Source: Callaeas wilsoni
Lineage: Eukaryota > Chordata > Aves > Passeriformes > Callaeidae
Assembly: GCA_013398955.1 (NCBI GenBank)
Contig: VWPU01002878.1
Span: 62,001 to 126,000 of the forward strand
Direction: 5' to 3'
DNA: 64,000 nt
Shown: positions 1 to 57,683 of the stretch, in pieces
How positions within the stretch are numbered: the stretch's first letter is position 1
Layout of the letters: every line of letters starts with the position of its first letter
The notes under the pieces: generated by a model
What the model saw: the letters and a program-made list of their open reading frames with translations, nothing else
Database searches by the model: none
What the model was told of the DNA's origin: nothing
Position numbers and translations under genes: made by a program

Positions 1-602
1 TTGCCAAAAGAAACTATGAGCCTTCATTTTAAAACTTCCTGCTCATTTGAGTTCGTATTCCAGATACTTGAGTCTGACAATGACTGTTATCCCGTGTTTA
101 TAATCTTGTTTCTGTTGGTGGTCTTCCACCATATTTCTTTCCAAGAGGAATAGCCTTAGCCTGTTCAATAATTGTTGGTGTGGAAGGTGCTCCATGCCTT
201 TGCTCAAGTTTAGTCTGTATCTTTTCCCAAGCCAGTGGAATCATGCACAGATCATTCAATACATAGCAAACTATGGATTTATGTAGTGGCGTGATGATGT
301 TTTTAGCTTGTTATTAATTTAATATTTTTTCAATATCCAAACTCCCTTTTCTTCAAGTTAGTAGATTAACATTATAGAATTTTAGAATACCTTTATAGAA
401 TTGCTATGCTTCAAGGATCTCATTTGTTGACAAAGTAGGGATTTGCACTTCTTGTTCTACCTCAATCAAAGAATTGAAGACTGATTGGACGTGTACATTT
501 CTCTTAAACAGAGGGAAAAATTATACTGAAAATAAAATCTTTTTTCAGGCAATAACATGGAGTTCATAGGAACATGTTTAGTTACAACTGCTTATGGCTT
601 TT

Positions 603-690
603 GGGAAAAAAAAAACAAAACCAACCAAACAACCCCCCCCAAAAAAACCAAACCAAAACAAACAAAAACCATAAAGAAAGAACCAAAAAT
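603..690 (+). repeat. A/C-rich low-complexity tract
   Basis: The tract consists of runs of A broken by C, including a run of about eight C, with many CAAA and CCAAA units. It could be the decayed tail of a retroposon, but no retroposon body is recognisable beside it. Confidence 0.7.
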
Positions 691-3600
691 TTCAAAAATT
701 CCTGGATGGGAATAGCCTGTTTAATGAGAACTGAGAGAACTTCCTGTGTCAGAGACACCTGCCAAAATTAGAAAATCTGTGAACTTTAGGCAGGAGAACA
801 GATTCTCTCTTCCACTCCCCACCCCCCCCTAATACCACCCATAGAGGAAGTTGGGTTAAGAAGACTTTAAAAGGCTTTTACTCTTCATTTCAGTCTGTGG
901 CTAATCAACACATAGTAGTTTGCCTTGGTGGTCCTGTCCACCTGCAAACTTTTACTGTCATAGTTTCTTAAATTTTACAGCTGTGGAACCCACTTGTACC
1001 TGGGTTACCAACATAGCTGGAGGCAGCAGGGATTATGCTCTCAGAAGATGATACTGAACAGTAGAGGGATATGACTCTTGAATGAAATGCAAGATTGACT
1101 CTACAGTGGATGCAGAACTATTACTTGAAGAATTTGCCCTAAAGAGATGTCACTGGAATTAAATTATACATGAAATTACAAAGTGCTCATTTGTGCTGTA
1201 GCTTTATTTCCTGTTCTTCCTTATAGAAGAGCACTAAGTTGAACTCAGGTGGGAGAACAGTATCACTTATTTCCTGCTTTGTAATACTGTATACTGTATT
1301 CATGGATCAGAAGTGATCCTGGTTTTGTTGCACAAATAATGTAATCTGTTGTCTGCCTGTTTCCTTAGGACTTCTTATCAAATACTGATCCAAACATTGA
1401 TTTCTGTGATAAGTAGCCTGAGACAGTAATGCTGCGTGTTGAGAATCCTATACATTGCAAGGGAAACCTTAGCTACCTTCAGTGCTAATCTGATTGAGAT
1501 GACTCACAATTAACCACAGTGACTAATAATTAGGTAAAGTTAAGTAATCCTGACGTGTTTCAGCAGATGTTGAAATATTCCTTTCTTTCAGCAGAAATTC
1601 ATGCCCTTGTGCTGTACCTCTTTCCTGCAGCACTTGCTCATAGTGCCATTATAAACACACTAAGACTGGGTGTGCTCTGTTTTCTCATTTTCTTGCCATA
1701 TTTAGAAGAAATGTTAATACTGAAGCTTAGGGAAATACTCACCCACCTCTGTCAAGATGAGCCATTTGGAACCCAGCAGAGACCTAGGCTGTCCTACACT
1801 TTTCCAAGGTGATGCTTCATAACTGGAAGGCTTTGTCTGGCCTCTCTAGGGCCATGACATAGCAGTTTCAAGATGAGGAATTCAAACACAGCCCTAAGCA
1901 ATGACATTTGAAAGTCAGAAAAGCTTCCACAGCCCACAGTGGGAAGAGGCATGGTCATATGTTTGTGAAGCTGATAAATAATGGTATAGCATACTCTGAG
2001 GGGCAGAGAGGGGGTGGGTAGGCAGGAATGTGTATGGGAGAGGGACTGTTGCAGGGAGTGCTGTGTGTGCCTTTTACTGATCTGCTCTGAAAGCAGCTGT
2101 AACACAGAGCTCTCTGTTTCTGCCTGGGTAATCCCCTGACTTGCAGCCACACTGGGGGAAGCAGGAGGTCAGATCCCATGCTGCAAGGGCTGAAGAGTCA
2201 GGTGTGCCCAGCCCTGCCAGAGACTGAGTCGGGCAGGAGCTGTTAGAGAGGAAAAGAGTAAAAGGACTTGGCTGGCAGTGAAGCTCAAATGCTTCTGAAT
2301 CAATTGGACTCTCAAAGGGGCCACCTCAGGGATCAGAGCACCTGAGCTGGGATGGGAGTGCATGAGTGTGCACTTCTTCCAGGNCCTTCTGGGGAGCCAG
2401 TGCCTAGACAGAGCAAGGAAAAGCTCCTCTTTGCTCTTGATGATCTTGCTCAGCATGGGATTTCCAGGTCAGAGGCTCTCTGCAACCTCCCTTATGTTCC
2501 CAGGAGAAGCCATTTACCCTTCCCATCACTTAGTCTAGGGTTATTAGCAATATTTTATCTTCTGCTGGTACTGCCTCTAAGGGAACCTTTGAAGTTTATT
2601 TTGTATCAGTGTGGAGTGTGCATGTAGCAAAAGAGAAGCAGAAGAAGGATGGAAAACAACAGGTCCAAACCTAACATCAGGGAAGACAGGTGTAATTCTC
2701 CCTCTACAAGTGAGAAAGTGAAGCTTGCTTGCTCTCACACGCTCTTTCTTCTATTTTCCTAATATTCTCTGAGATTTCTGTCTTAAGTCAGTCATCTTTG
2801 CTGTAAGGTTTTTTTTTTCATTTTTAAAATTGTAATTAGATAATTACAGATGCTGGGGAATTTCTTTGTCAGAGGAGTTCCTGTACTTAATAGCCTCTGT
2901 TCGATAAGACTGAGACTTGCTGAACAGAGACTTCTAAAGATAGACTTGTTTGTAATAGAAATTCTGTTTTATCAGCAACTGTTTTTAAGAAATCCTATGC
3001 CAAAATATGGATGTTTGTTCATCATGTGTACCATTTGATCTAACTTCCCCAAATCAGTTTAATTTTTGCACTTTCTCTGAAAGTACTGGTGATTGTTATT
3101 CACTTGTAAAAGCCCTATATGTAGCAGAGCTTCCACTGATTCCTGTGTTGTGAATGACCTTGTGATGTGGAAAAACAGGAGTCCCTCCCTCACTGGAGTG
3201 ATAAACACTGTGCAGATGGTGCATATGTTAATACTTCTGTTAAAATATTGTTGTGTCTTTCTACATTCATTCCAAATTGTTATAAATATCGCAAAATACT
3301 TTTCAAAATATTCCAATTCTTTTGAGCACAGAAGTCTGAATGTTTTTGCTTTGAGTCAGTCTTGATGCTAGTTTAATACATTAAAGATCATAGATGAGTT
3401 CTGCGCTAAACTTCTTTTATGTTTATAAGCAAGTCACTTGAGTTAGACAAGGCATACTCTCAACTCACTTCTTATGATTTCAAATAATTATTGATTTCCT
3501 GTTTTTTCACACCCTTTTCTATAGTTTTCTCTACCAGTTCTCTATATAGATGGAAAAATTGTGTTTCAAAAAAGTAGTATTTTTATAAATGAAACTACTT

Positions 3601-3734
3601 TTAAAGAAACCATGAAACTTTTGATCGGACCTTTTTCAGCTATTCTATTGAGGAAGGCTACCTGTATGTATATAATGTGTGTAATATTTATGTTGTTTTA
3701 ATAACAATACTATGTAAGGTGATGTTATATATAA

Positions 3735-4062
3735 GTGTTGTGTCCAGTACCTAAAAGGAGGCTACAAAAAAAGCTGGAGAGGGACTTTTTACAAGAGCAT
3801 TAAGTGATAGGGCAGGGGAGAAGGGCTTTAAGCTGAAAGAGGGTTGGTTTAGATTGGATATTTACCTTGAGAATGGTGAGGCACTGGAACAGGTTGTCCA
3901 GAGAAGTTGTAGATGCTGCATCTCTGGAAGTGTTCAGGGTCGGTTTGGATGGGACTTGGCGCAACCTGGTCGTGCAGAAGATGTCCCTGCCCATGGTAAG
4001 GGGGTTGGCACAAGATGCTTGAGAAGATCTTGAATATCATTTTCCACCCAGACCATTCTACA
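3735..4062 (+). mobile_element. CR1 LINE 3' fragment, + orientation
   Basis: The segment resembles the 3' end of CR1 ORF2. It has phrases for a gene-terminal block (a single amino acid variation of HWNRLPR followed by the SLEVFK-like motif), seen near 3880-3935 as 'gaggcactggaacaggttg' and 'catctctggaagtgttcag'. It is diverged and has lost its reading frame. Boundaries are approximate. Confidence 0.75.
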
Positions 4063-7000
4063 ATATGCACACATGCCTGCAATCTAGTTTTTAAACTGCA
4101 ACTTTAAGAGTGCATTGTTTCTTGGTAATTGATAGATAGTATAAAAATGTGCACATTAAAAATACTGAAGTCACCATGGACACAAATGACAAAAGCAATG
4201 TCAGCTTTTCTCTATGCTACCCTGATTTTACTATCTTCAGGATGGATTTTATTTTGCAGAAGGGATGAGAATCATCGTAGGAAGATGTCTACGAACCAGG
4301 GCTAAACCAATAATAGTAGATGTGTTTGTTGTAATAGTTTTAAGCATTTACAAGAAACAGTCAAAAAGGTTGAGTGAAAAGAGTGAAGTCGGAGTGGGTT
4401 AGAAGAGAGGTGGTGACTATTTAAAACAAATAATCTGTAAGAATCTGGGGTGTTGACAAAAGTCAGTATGAAGTGCTTTTTCTTACAGCTTCAGCTTTTG
4501 ATGTAAAGTGATTACTTAAGAAACTCTACTTTTTCTTAAGAAAATATCTGCCTCCTAGGGTGGAAGGAGAAGCTTGAAATATGAGCCAAAATTCTGGCAT
4601 GCATATACCAAATGAAAAGGTCAAAATACAGTGTCAAGAACACTGTATTTTACATTTTTGAATTTGTGTGACTGGCTGTAACAAGGAGGTGTTGTAGCTG
4701 AAAGCAAGATTGTATCAGTAGAGAGCAAGGTGGAGCCAGGGGCATGGGTGGGAATGCTATGGACGTGCTCATGAGTGCAGAAACCACCAGCGCTGCAGGT
4801 GCTACTGCCATTATAAACGGGAAGAAAATCTAGTTGAATGATGCTGTTTTGACACCAGACTGATCTTACAGATTCTTGCACGGCGCTTCAGACACATCTG
4901 TTGGCACAATGTGTTGTTCTCTTGGCTGAATGCATAAGTACTACTACTTGATGTCTGATGTGTTACCTCCCGTATGCAAAAAGCACCCGTGTGCTCTGGC
5001 CTTTAGGTCTTTTGTAGCATTTGGAAACGATCAAATAAGCTGGTCTCAACTTGAAGGCTTATCTAAAAACGTGAAACTGTTTGGATAAACTTATATCCTT
5101 CAAGTGAACTATAGAGAGGAAAAAAGGTTAAATATACATAAATTGCTTTTCAAGAGTTTACAAAGAGCATGACTAGAAATTATCTGAAGAAGAGAGATAG
5201 TACTAGCTCTGGGCACAGTAATCCGATGGATTTAATATCGTCAGTTTTTGAGAGTTCCCTTTAAAAATTTTTGTTTTGTTCCTGCCTGGCTAGGGTAGAG
5301 AAACTGCCTTGAATGCTGCAGTCATGAGATCTTGTTCTGAGTGGCAGCCCCTCTGTTGCTTCTCTGGGGAGCTATTATGTTGGTTAAACATTACTTACCC
5401 ATTTGTAGATTCTGCTCTCAGCTGCTGATGGCTTGGGTAGGGGAAGGTCTGTCTAGACATCTTAGTGTTCTTTCTTGCCTAAACTACAAAAACCATTACT
5501 ACTCTGTTGAAGATAAAGGGGCAGAATAAAGACATACTTAGTATGCCTGAAACCCAGAGTCATAAAGTGCTGTCAGATTGAAAATAGTTTCAAGCAGTAG
5601 TCTATGTTAAAGAAGCGTCCATTTTAGGAAGCACTTCTCAACCATAAAAGTGATCTGTTCCCGTGCTACTCACTTTTCTTCAGCTAAGAGAATTGCTGAT
5701 CAAAGGTGGAGCTGTGGGAAAGACCACGGCTTGGCAGGGAAAGCAGTGAACTAAAGTTGGAATATGAGGAGGATTGGATATTAAGGTAAAGATGAACACC
5801 CTTTTTACAGATTGTTGTTTTAATTGATTTACTTGCTTCTTCAATCAGATATTTTAAATATCTAGTCCAACAATAATTTGCTAGTACCAGACATTTAGTC
5901 AAATAACCCTCTAGGAGAGTTAAAGTGGAAGTTATTAAATAAGACATCACATTTTTATTTAATAAATGATGATTTGGGGGGCTCGTGTAAATCATCAAAC
6001 TTGTAACGTTCAGAAGACCCTTTCCCATGGAAAAAATACTATTTCTACCAAAAGAGCTAAACAGAAAAATGTAAACAATTGTTTTTCACTTTTCTTTCCC
6101 AGCTGGCAGAGATTCTTAAAAAATAAATGGATAAAATAAGAAAACAAAGATATCTTACCTGATAATGATGAAAATATGCAATTATTATTGTTGAATAGAA
6201 TCTATATAGTCTCTGTCATAATAGCAGTTTTGAATGATCAGCATTGTTGTGCAAAGAAAAATAATCAAGTCTAGCTCATTCTCTCTGAAAATTCCATGTC
6301 GCTGGATAATGGGTAGTGCAAACTGCATTCCTGTCTGATGAAAAGTGTTCTGATTGCAAGACTAGAACACTTGATTTTCTAGCTGTTGCATGTCTGCCTG
6401 CCTGAGTTTTGGCTTGATCTCAGGTGCTTTAATACTGAACTAGCTATTATGCAGAATTAAGTGGTAACTTAGGGCATATTTAGGGTAGATACTGATTTTT
6501 GGCACATGATAGAAGAAGAACATTTCATTCCAATATCTTACACATGTTCAGGCTTTAACTCCCAAGAAGTAAAAACATTGCTCTATAGAATAGAGTTTCA
6601 CATACATTTAAAGCATATTTCTCAGGAATAATTTTGTCTTCAGATGTAATAGAAGTACTTTCCTTCTGGAGCTCTGTCTGTATTTGCCTTCAGGGCCAAA
6701 TTCAGAAGATGCCTTGCTCATGGAATAATTTGGTTATCAGCAAGTGTAAGTGCAATCTGCCAAGAGGAGACAAGGCACATTTGTAACAGAGCAAATAAAT
6801 TAGGATAAGCTTCCTAGCCTATCTCGTTTGAAATGAAAGTTTTATTGGAGTTGTCATTTTATTACATGTCAGAGGATAATTTGGATAATAAGATGATGCA
6901 GTGTTAGTTTTCTCAAGCCATTTTTCAAACCTTTTCACACAGTTTTAGCTGACATTTTTTACATGTATTCCAATAAGCAATCCTTGCGATGTTTTTCTGG

Positions 7001-7711
7001 AGTTAGAGAGTGAGCTGTGTAAAAAGACTGTAGTTGAACCTGCTGCAGGGCAGGGGAAGGGGACTAGATGATGTTAAAGTCCTTTATCACTTTTAGGTGA
7101 CTTTTTAGATTTGAAGTTTTTGCATTTTCTGTTTGCTGCTTTATGTACTGTTACATCTTTTTACAACACGTGATAGTTTGCAAGATCAGTACGGAAATAT
7201 GCAGCCGCTTACTCTTATTCACCACTGTAATTTATCTTGAGGAGTATTTTTGTGTCCTAGCCAAGGAACAGAGGAGGGGCTGACAGCTTTTATTTGGTTG
7301 TCTTGCTATTACTGTGTAGTTGACTCTGAGTGCCACCCATCCGAAGTCATGAACACAACCTAAAAGTGAATTAAAAGTGCTCTTTGAAATTATTAAGATG
7401 ATTTTAAAATTCATTAATGGCTTTATGTAAACTGTTGCATAACTAACTAAGTGTGGACGCTAACTCTGGACAAGTATTGTTGCTAATTAAAAATTATTAC
7501 AGTCCCTAGTAGAAAGATTATAACAGTTCAGAAAAGCAATACTGTTCTGAGACTACATGCTCGTCAATTAAGATTCAAATTCAGTAAATTATTAAACTAA
7601 GTAACAAAAACACTCCTGCTTCTTGTTCAGTTTAATCTTGAATTGTGAGTTATAAAATTGAATGTGAATATTTCCTTCACAAACGCTCATATTCTGTGCA
7701 TTTGTTTTCAG

Positions 7712-53214
<45,503 letters not shown>

Positions 53215-56200
53215 CAGAACACCAAGTCAAGCCTTTAAAAACTGTGGTTTTGTTTATTTCTTTTTTCAGGAAACAGACATGTCAGAGAAACATACTAAAC
53301 TATATGTGGCTTTTGCTGTCTGAGGTAGTGTTGAGACAAACAGGATCAAGAGCTAGAAGTATGAACCCTTCCAGGCCAATAGGCCTCTTTTTATGTTTTG
53401 AACTACTGGAGCAATGAACAATCTGCACAGTCTGGTACTGTGAGACTGGTAGCACTAAAAATTCTCTTCATCCTGTGTCAAGACTTCTGTGTACTTACTA
53501 CTACTGTCATCTTTAGTGATTTTCTTTGTTACTTGAAGTGCATAGTTTCAGTCAGTGACCTACATTTTGAGATCAACAGTTTTAATTTTCAGCCAGGAGA
53601 AATGATCTCAGTTATCTCAAATGAAAATCTCCTAAAGCATATTTAACAAATGCTGTTTCTGATTTTCCTCTGTTCTTTTTTCTTTCTTTGTTCTTTCTGT
53701 AGAACAAACTGGTGTTTCCTCTGTGCAAATCTGCTTTCAAGAAACACTCTCTAATGTTCACTTCCTTGTAAGTGGCCAAATCAGGGCTATGTATGGTTTC
53801 AGTTAGTTTTCCCCTGTAGAAGGATAGGCAAAACAATCCTTGTGTAGAGTATGCGCACACAATATGAAGTCAAGTTGGCTGTTAAATAGGTAAAATATCA
53901 CCAATGTTGGGATCTACTTATAAACTGAATGTAAGCATTTTGCCTAAAACATCTTTGAATTTGTCAAAGATGCACATTACCTGGTGTTCCCACTTCCTAT
54001 CTCTGTGATTGTAAAATATACATAGCAGAAAATATTATATAATAAGCATTTTTTGACACAGTTTGTTGGGTTTTTTTCTTAAAAGAAAAAAAGCTGTTAT
54101 TCTGGATGAGTATCTTTTACTATCTTGATTCATCCTCTTAATTTTGATTTTTTTGTGTGTGTGCGTGTATGGTTAGATATTGGCTAATGGGCTTGGTAGA
54201 TGTATTACAAAGCACGCAGCTGTTAGCTTTTGTAACCAAACCACAAGGTGGCACACAGCTGTTGACTAACAGTTGAACCACAGTTGGGATAAAGAAACTA
54301 GTTTGACTCTGAGGATTCTGTTTGAATTCCCTTAAGAATGACAGCCAACTTGCACTTCTGTTTTCTCTGCTATGTTTATGTTACCTTGCAGTAATTCAAC
54401 TATTAGCTGCAACCTTGTGCTGTTTCTTTAGTCCAGTGTTTTATTTTGGGGTGCAAAAATATCTGAAGGAGTAATCTGATTTCAGTCAATTTCAGCTTGG
54501 TGGTTACAAATGGTTAATAGCCATCCTCATTCAATACCTCTGTGAGGACATTACCTAAAAATTTATTTCGGCATGAAAACAAAATATTTGGAATCAGACC
54601 TGCAGCATTTATTGGAAGACCTGGCCAAGACATTGTTAATTGTCTTCCATGTGGAGAAGGGTGGCAGAGAAAAATTATTTCCCTTTTTGTGTTTTACAAG
54701 AAAAAACAGAGGCAAAATAAGTTTAGTTACTACTTTACTTTTCAATAGAAGAAAAATCAACTTACTAGGAAATGTTCTTCACAGTATTCTGAGTAGTTTT
54801 TGTATTAAACAGTGATTCATTATTAAAATGCCCTGGGTCAAGCAGAGATTGTAAAGTGAGTTACGAAATCTTCAGTATACCAAAGATAACAGAATTTTAC
54901 AAAGTCTAATGGTGAGTACCACAAATAAAGGTTTTTTATCATTTAACATATAGCACTTTTAAGTTTCAAAGAATGTCCTTATAGCAGTAGCATTTTGAAA
55001 TACATACACATATGTGGGTGTGTGTACATGTACTTGCCATTGCAGACGTGAATGTTGGTCAGTTAGATCTGTCCCCTACATAAAACACTGGTGTATATAT
55101 TTTTAAGAGGTTAATATGGGTATACATTTTATACCAGTAGCAGTGACAAATTTCTTGTGTGTAGTTAACAAATTATTTGTAATGTATTTTTTAGAAATCT
55201 TAAAATTGCCTTTGCACTGAAATATTTTTCATACTGTAGCTATTTATAAATCTGTTTTACGCATACATTTGTTAACACACCATTTCTATTTTTTTTAAGT
55301 ATATGTTTTGAAGGCTTTTTTTATAACTATAAGTTTTGGCCACTTAAATTTAGCTTAGAGTGGAGTTGTGGCTGAATGTTAAAATTCTAATGAATGTCAA
55401 AGTAGAAATACAGGTCTGTTGCTCTGTGAGTCTCACCCAAGTTATCGATGTTTTGTTGGAATTTGTGGTAGCAGCGATTAGAGCGCTGTACTTGCAGTGC
55501 TATATTATAACTGCTAGCTTTTTTACTCTAGAAAGCCTCCTGTTTTTTTACTTTGTGAGTTCTATCTTTTAGCCTTAAATAAGGAAATTCTAGCTTGATG
55601 TTTTTGAAAATGCTGCATTCCTGTTCTGCCTACTAACAAAGCAGTTCATTGCAAACTTCATGTAGCCCTGCACTTAGATATTGTTGAACAACATGGCTGA
55701 ATGTTGTTGAACAGGCTGAAACACCTGTATACATGTTTGAGAAATTTTAGTTAAACATGTCACTTCTTGGAGGAGAAAGAATGCTTGAATTTAAGTGGAA
55801 GTTTCTGCTTTGATTTAGCAATACTTTTATCTTTGAAAGTTGGTGCTGTTTGTTTGTTAAAATAGACTGTTTAATGAAATGAACATAAAACATCAACTTG
55901 GCTTCACTTGATGTGTTTTTGCTTCAGTCCCTGTTACTATTGCCATGTAAACCTAGTCCACTGCAGCAGGTGTTAACTTGGGAGTTTCACTGCAAAAGAT
56001 AAAAAGATGAAAAAGTAGAAATTAGATCAAAATGCATTAGAGTGTTTTATTACGGGTGGGACACTGAAAGGAGACAGATTTTTACGTATGAATAAAAAAA
56101 AGGAAAAGTCTAAAAATCTATGTAACCTTCTAACTTGCCTCGTTTAAATTGTTGCAGCTTTAACAGCATAATGTCTCCATAACTGCTTCTATAAATGTCT

Positions 56201-57185
56201 TGAAACTGGTAAGCGCTAACCAAATGTATATGAAGACTTAGAAAGTATTTCAAGCTTTTTGGCCACAGAAGCTCATATATTCCTGCAGTGGCTTGTGGCA
56301 AAAGATCTTTTTTGTTTTACCATGTACAATAATTGTTTGTTCAGCCACTTAATGTAAAAGCTTACAGTTTACTTTCTTGCTTGCATTAGCCTGTCTGTCT
56401 TGACCCAACTGGCTTGCAAAAATAAGAGGAAAAAAACAGCTTGAGGAACTGCTCTACTTTCTTTTGGAAGCCAGTGGGATCATTGTGCTCATGCTACTGT
56501 CTCTGTTAAAAAAGCTTTAATGGAAATCTGTGAAAGTATTACAAAAGTGAAAACATATATGATTCTACTTTGCAGAATAATCAAAAAATCAGTTTATATA
56601 GCTTTAATTTTTTACCTTATGAAAATTCACAGGATTTCAATCTTCATTGTCTCGGACATAAGTTCTGTGCTATGTACACTTCGCATTTTAGATGTTCTTT
56701 CATGATCTAATGTAAAGTAGAATCTGCGAAAGTTGCTGTTTGGGGCTGGGGGTAGTTATCTGTGCTTTAAACGTTAAAGATGTCTGTAGTCATCAGCACC
56801 AAATACTGATACTTACTTTTAATTCAACAATTTTAGGTGCATTTATTTGAGAATAAATCAGCCTTCAAATCTAATGTTCAGATTATCCTATACTACTTCA
56901 TTTATTTGATTTGAAGAGTCAGTGAATACATTACTGTAAAGTTTATTTTCAGTGCTATTTTTAACTTTTATTTCTGTAGACAACCAAATATAACTTGTTT
57001 ATATTCAGCCACATTTTGGAACCTTATGTAGAATATATAAGCAGGAGATACAAATCTGCTTGCAATAAATATAAACATTCAAGACTGGTTTAAGTTTGCT
57101 CACAAGTAATTACAGTAATTCTAGTATGAATATGAGATGGTTTCATATTAGTCTGTAATAAAATGTAAGTATATAAAGAAAACAG
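53215..57185 (+). other. ATP11A: ATP11A 3' UTR (predicted)
   Basis: The UTR is AT-rich and no CR1 or LTR falls inside it. A minor AATAAA at 54924-54929 could give a short form and one at 57064-57069 a near-distal form. The length of about 4 kb is compatible with the long 3' UTR I recall for mammalian ATP11A. Extent is inferred from the distal poly(A) signal. Confidence 0.6.
57157..57162 (+). terminator. ATP11A: Distal poly(A) signal AATAAA with GU-rich downstream element
   Basis: AATAAA is followed about 25-60 nt later by the GU-rich gtgtttgatttggtttttg and further tgtttgtag. This is the best signal after the last stop codon. A CR1 insertion begins soon after, which bounds the transcript end. 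Confidence 0.6.
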
Positions 57186-57237
57186 AATGAGTGTTTGATT
57201 TGGTTTTTGAATATGTTTGTAGTCACGCTCATTTCTC

Positions 57238-57683
57238 ATATTGGAGAGGGTCCAGCAGAGCACCACAAAAATGATTAAGGAGACTGGAGCATCTCTTTTA
57301 TGAGAGACTGCTGGAGCTGGCCCTGTTCAGTCTAGAGAAGAGACGACTGAGAGGGGATCTCATCAATACTTACAAATATCTCAAAGGTGGATGTCAGGAT
57401 GATGCCAGGCTCTTTTCAGCAGTGCCCAGCGACAGGATGAGGAGCAGTGGCCATAGAAGTTTTCACCTCAGCGTGAGGAAGAACTTCTTTACATGGAGAG
57501 TGGCAGAGCACTGAACAGGCTGCCCAGGGGCTTGTGGAGTCTCCCTCTCTGGAGACATGCAAAACCCACCTGGACGCGTTCGTGTGTCACCTGCTCTAGG
57601 TGACTCTGCCTTGGTAGGGGCGTTGGACTGGGTGATCTCCAGAAGTCCCTTCCAACCCTACCAATTCTGTAATTCTGCGATTT
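57238..57683 (+). mobile_element. CR1 LINE 3' end, + orientation, relatively well preserved
   Basis: It covers the last part of ORF2 and the 3' end: [15 protein letters not shown] start, then [28 protein letters not shown] and SLEICKTHLDAF equivalents. It ends with gttggactgggtgatctcca and ccttccaaccctaccaattc, followed by the terminal attctg repeats. It is less diverged than the intronic CR1 copies. Confidence 0.95.

Larger units (their letters stand above)
1..7711 (+). other. ATP11A: 5' intron of ATP11A (partial)
   Basis: No coding exon was found here. The missing N-terminal segment, which should end in a conserved NRIVSSK-like motif before the first exon in the window, is not encoded in any frame that I could find, so it lies upstream. 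The stretch holds an A/C-rich low-complexity tract near 603-690, a C run near 822-831, a CR1 fragment at 3735-4062 and an unknown base near 2384. Bases 1800-2640 are somewhat more GC-rich than the flanks but show no splice-flanked reading frame. Confidence 0.75.

Noticed and set aside
1794..2456. Overlapping minus-strand open frames in a GC-richer patch
   Set aside because: They have no domain and no splice-site pattern, and one crosses the ambiguous base; treated as noise.
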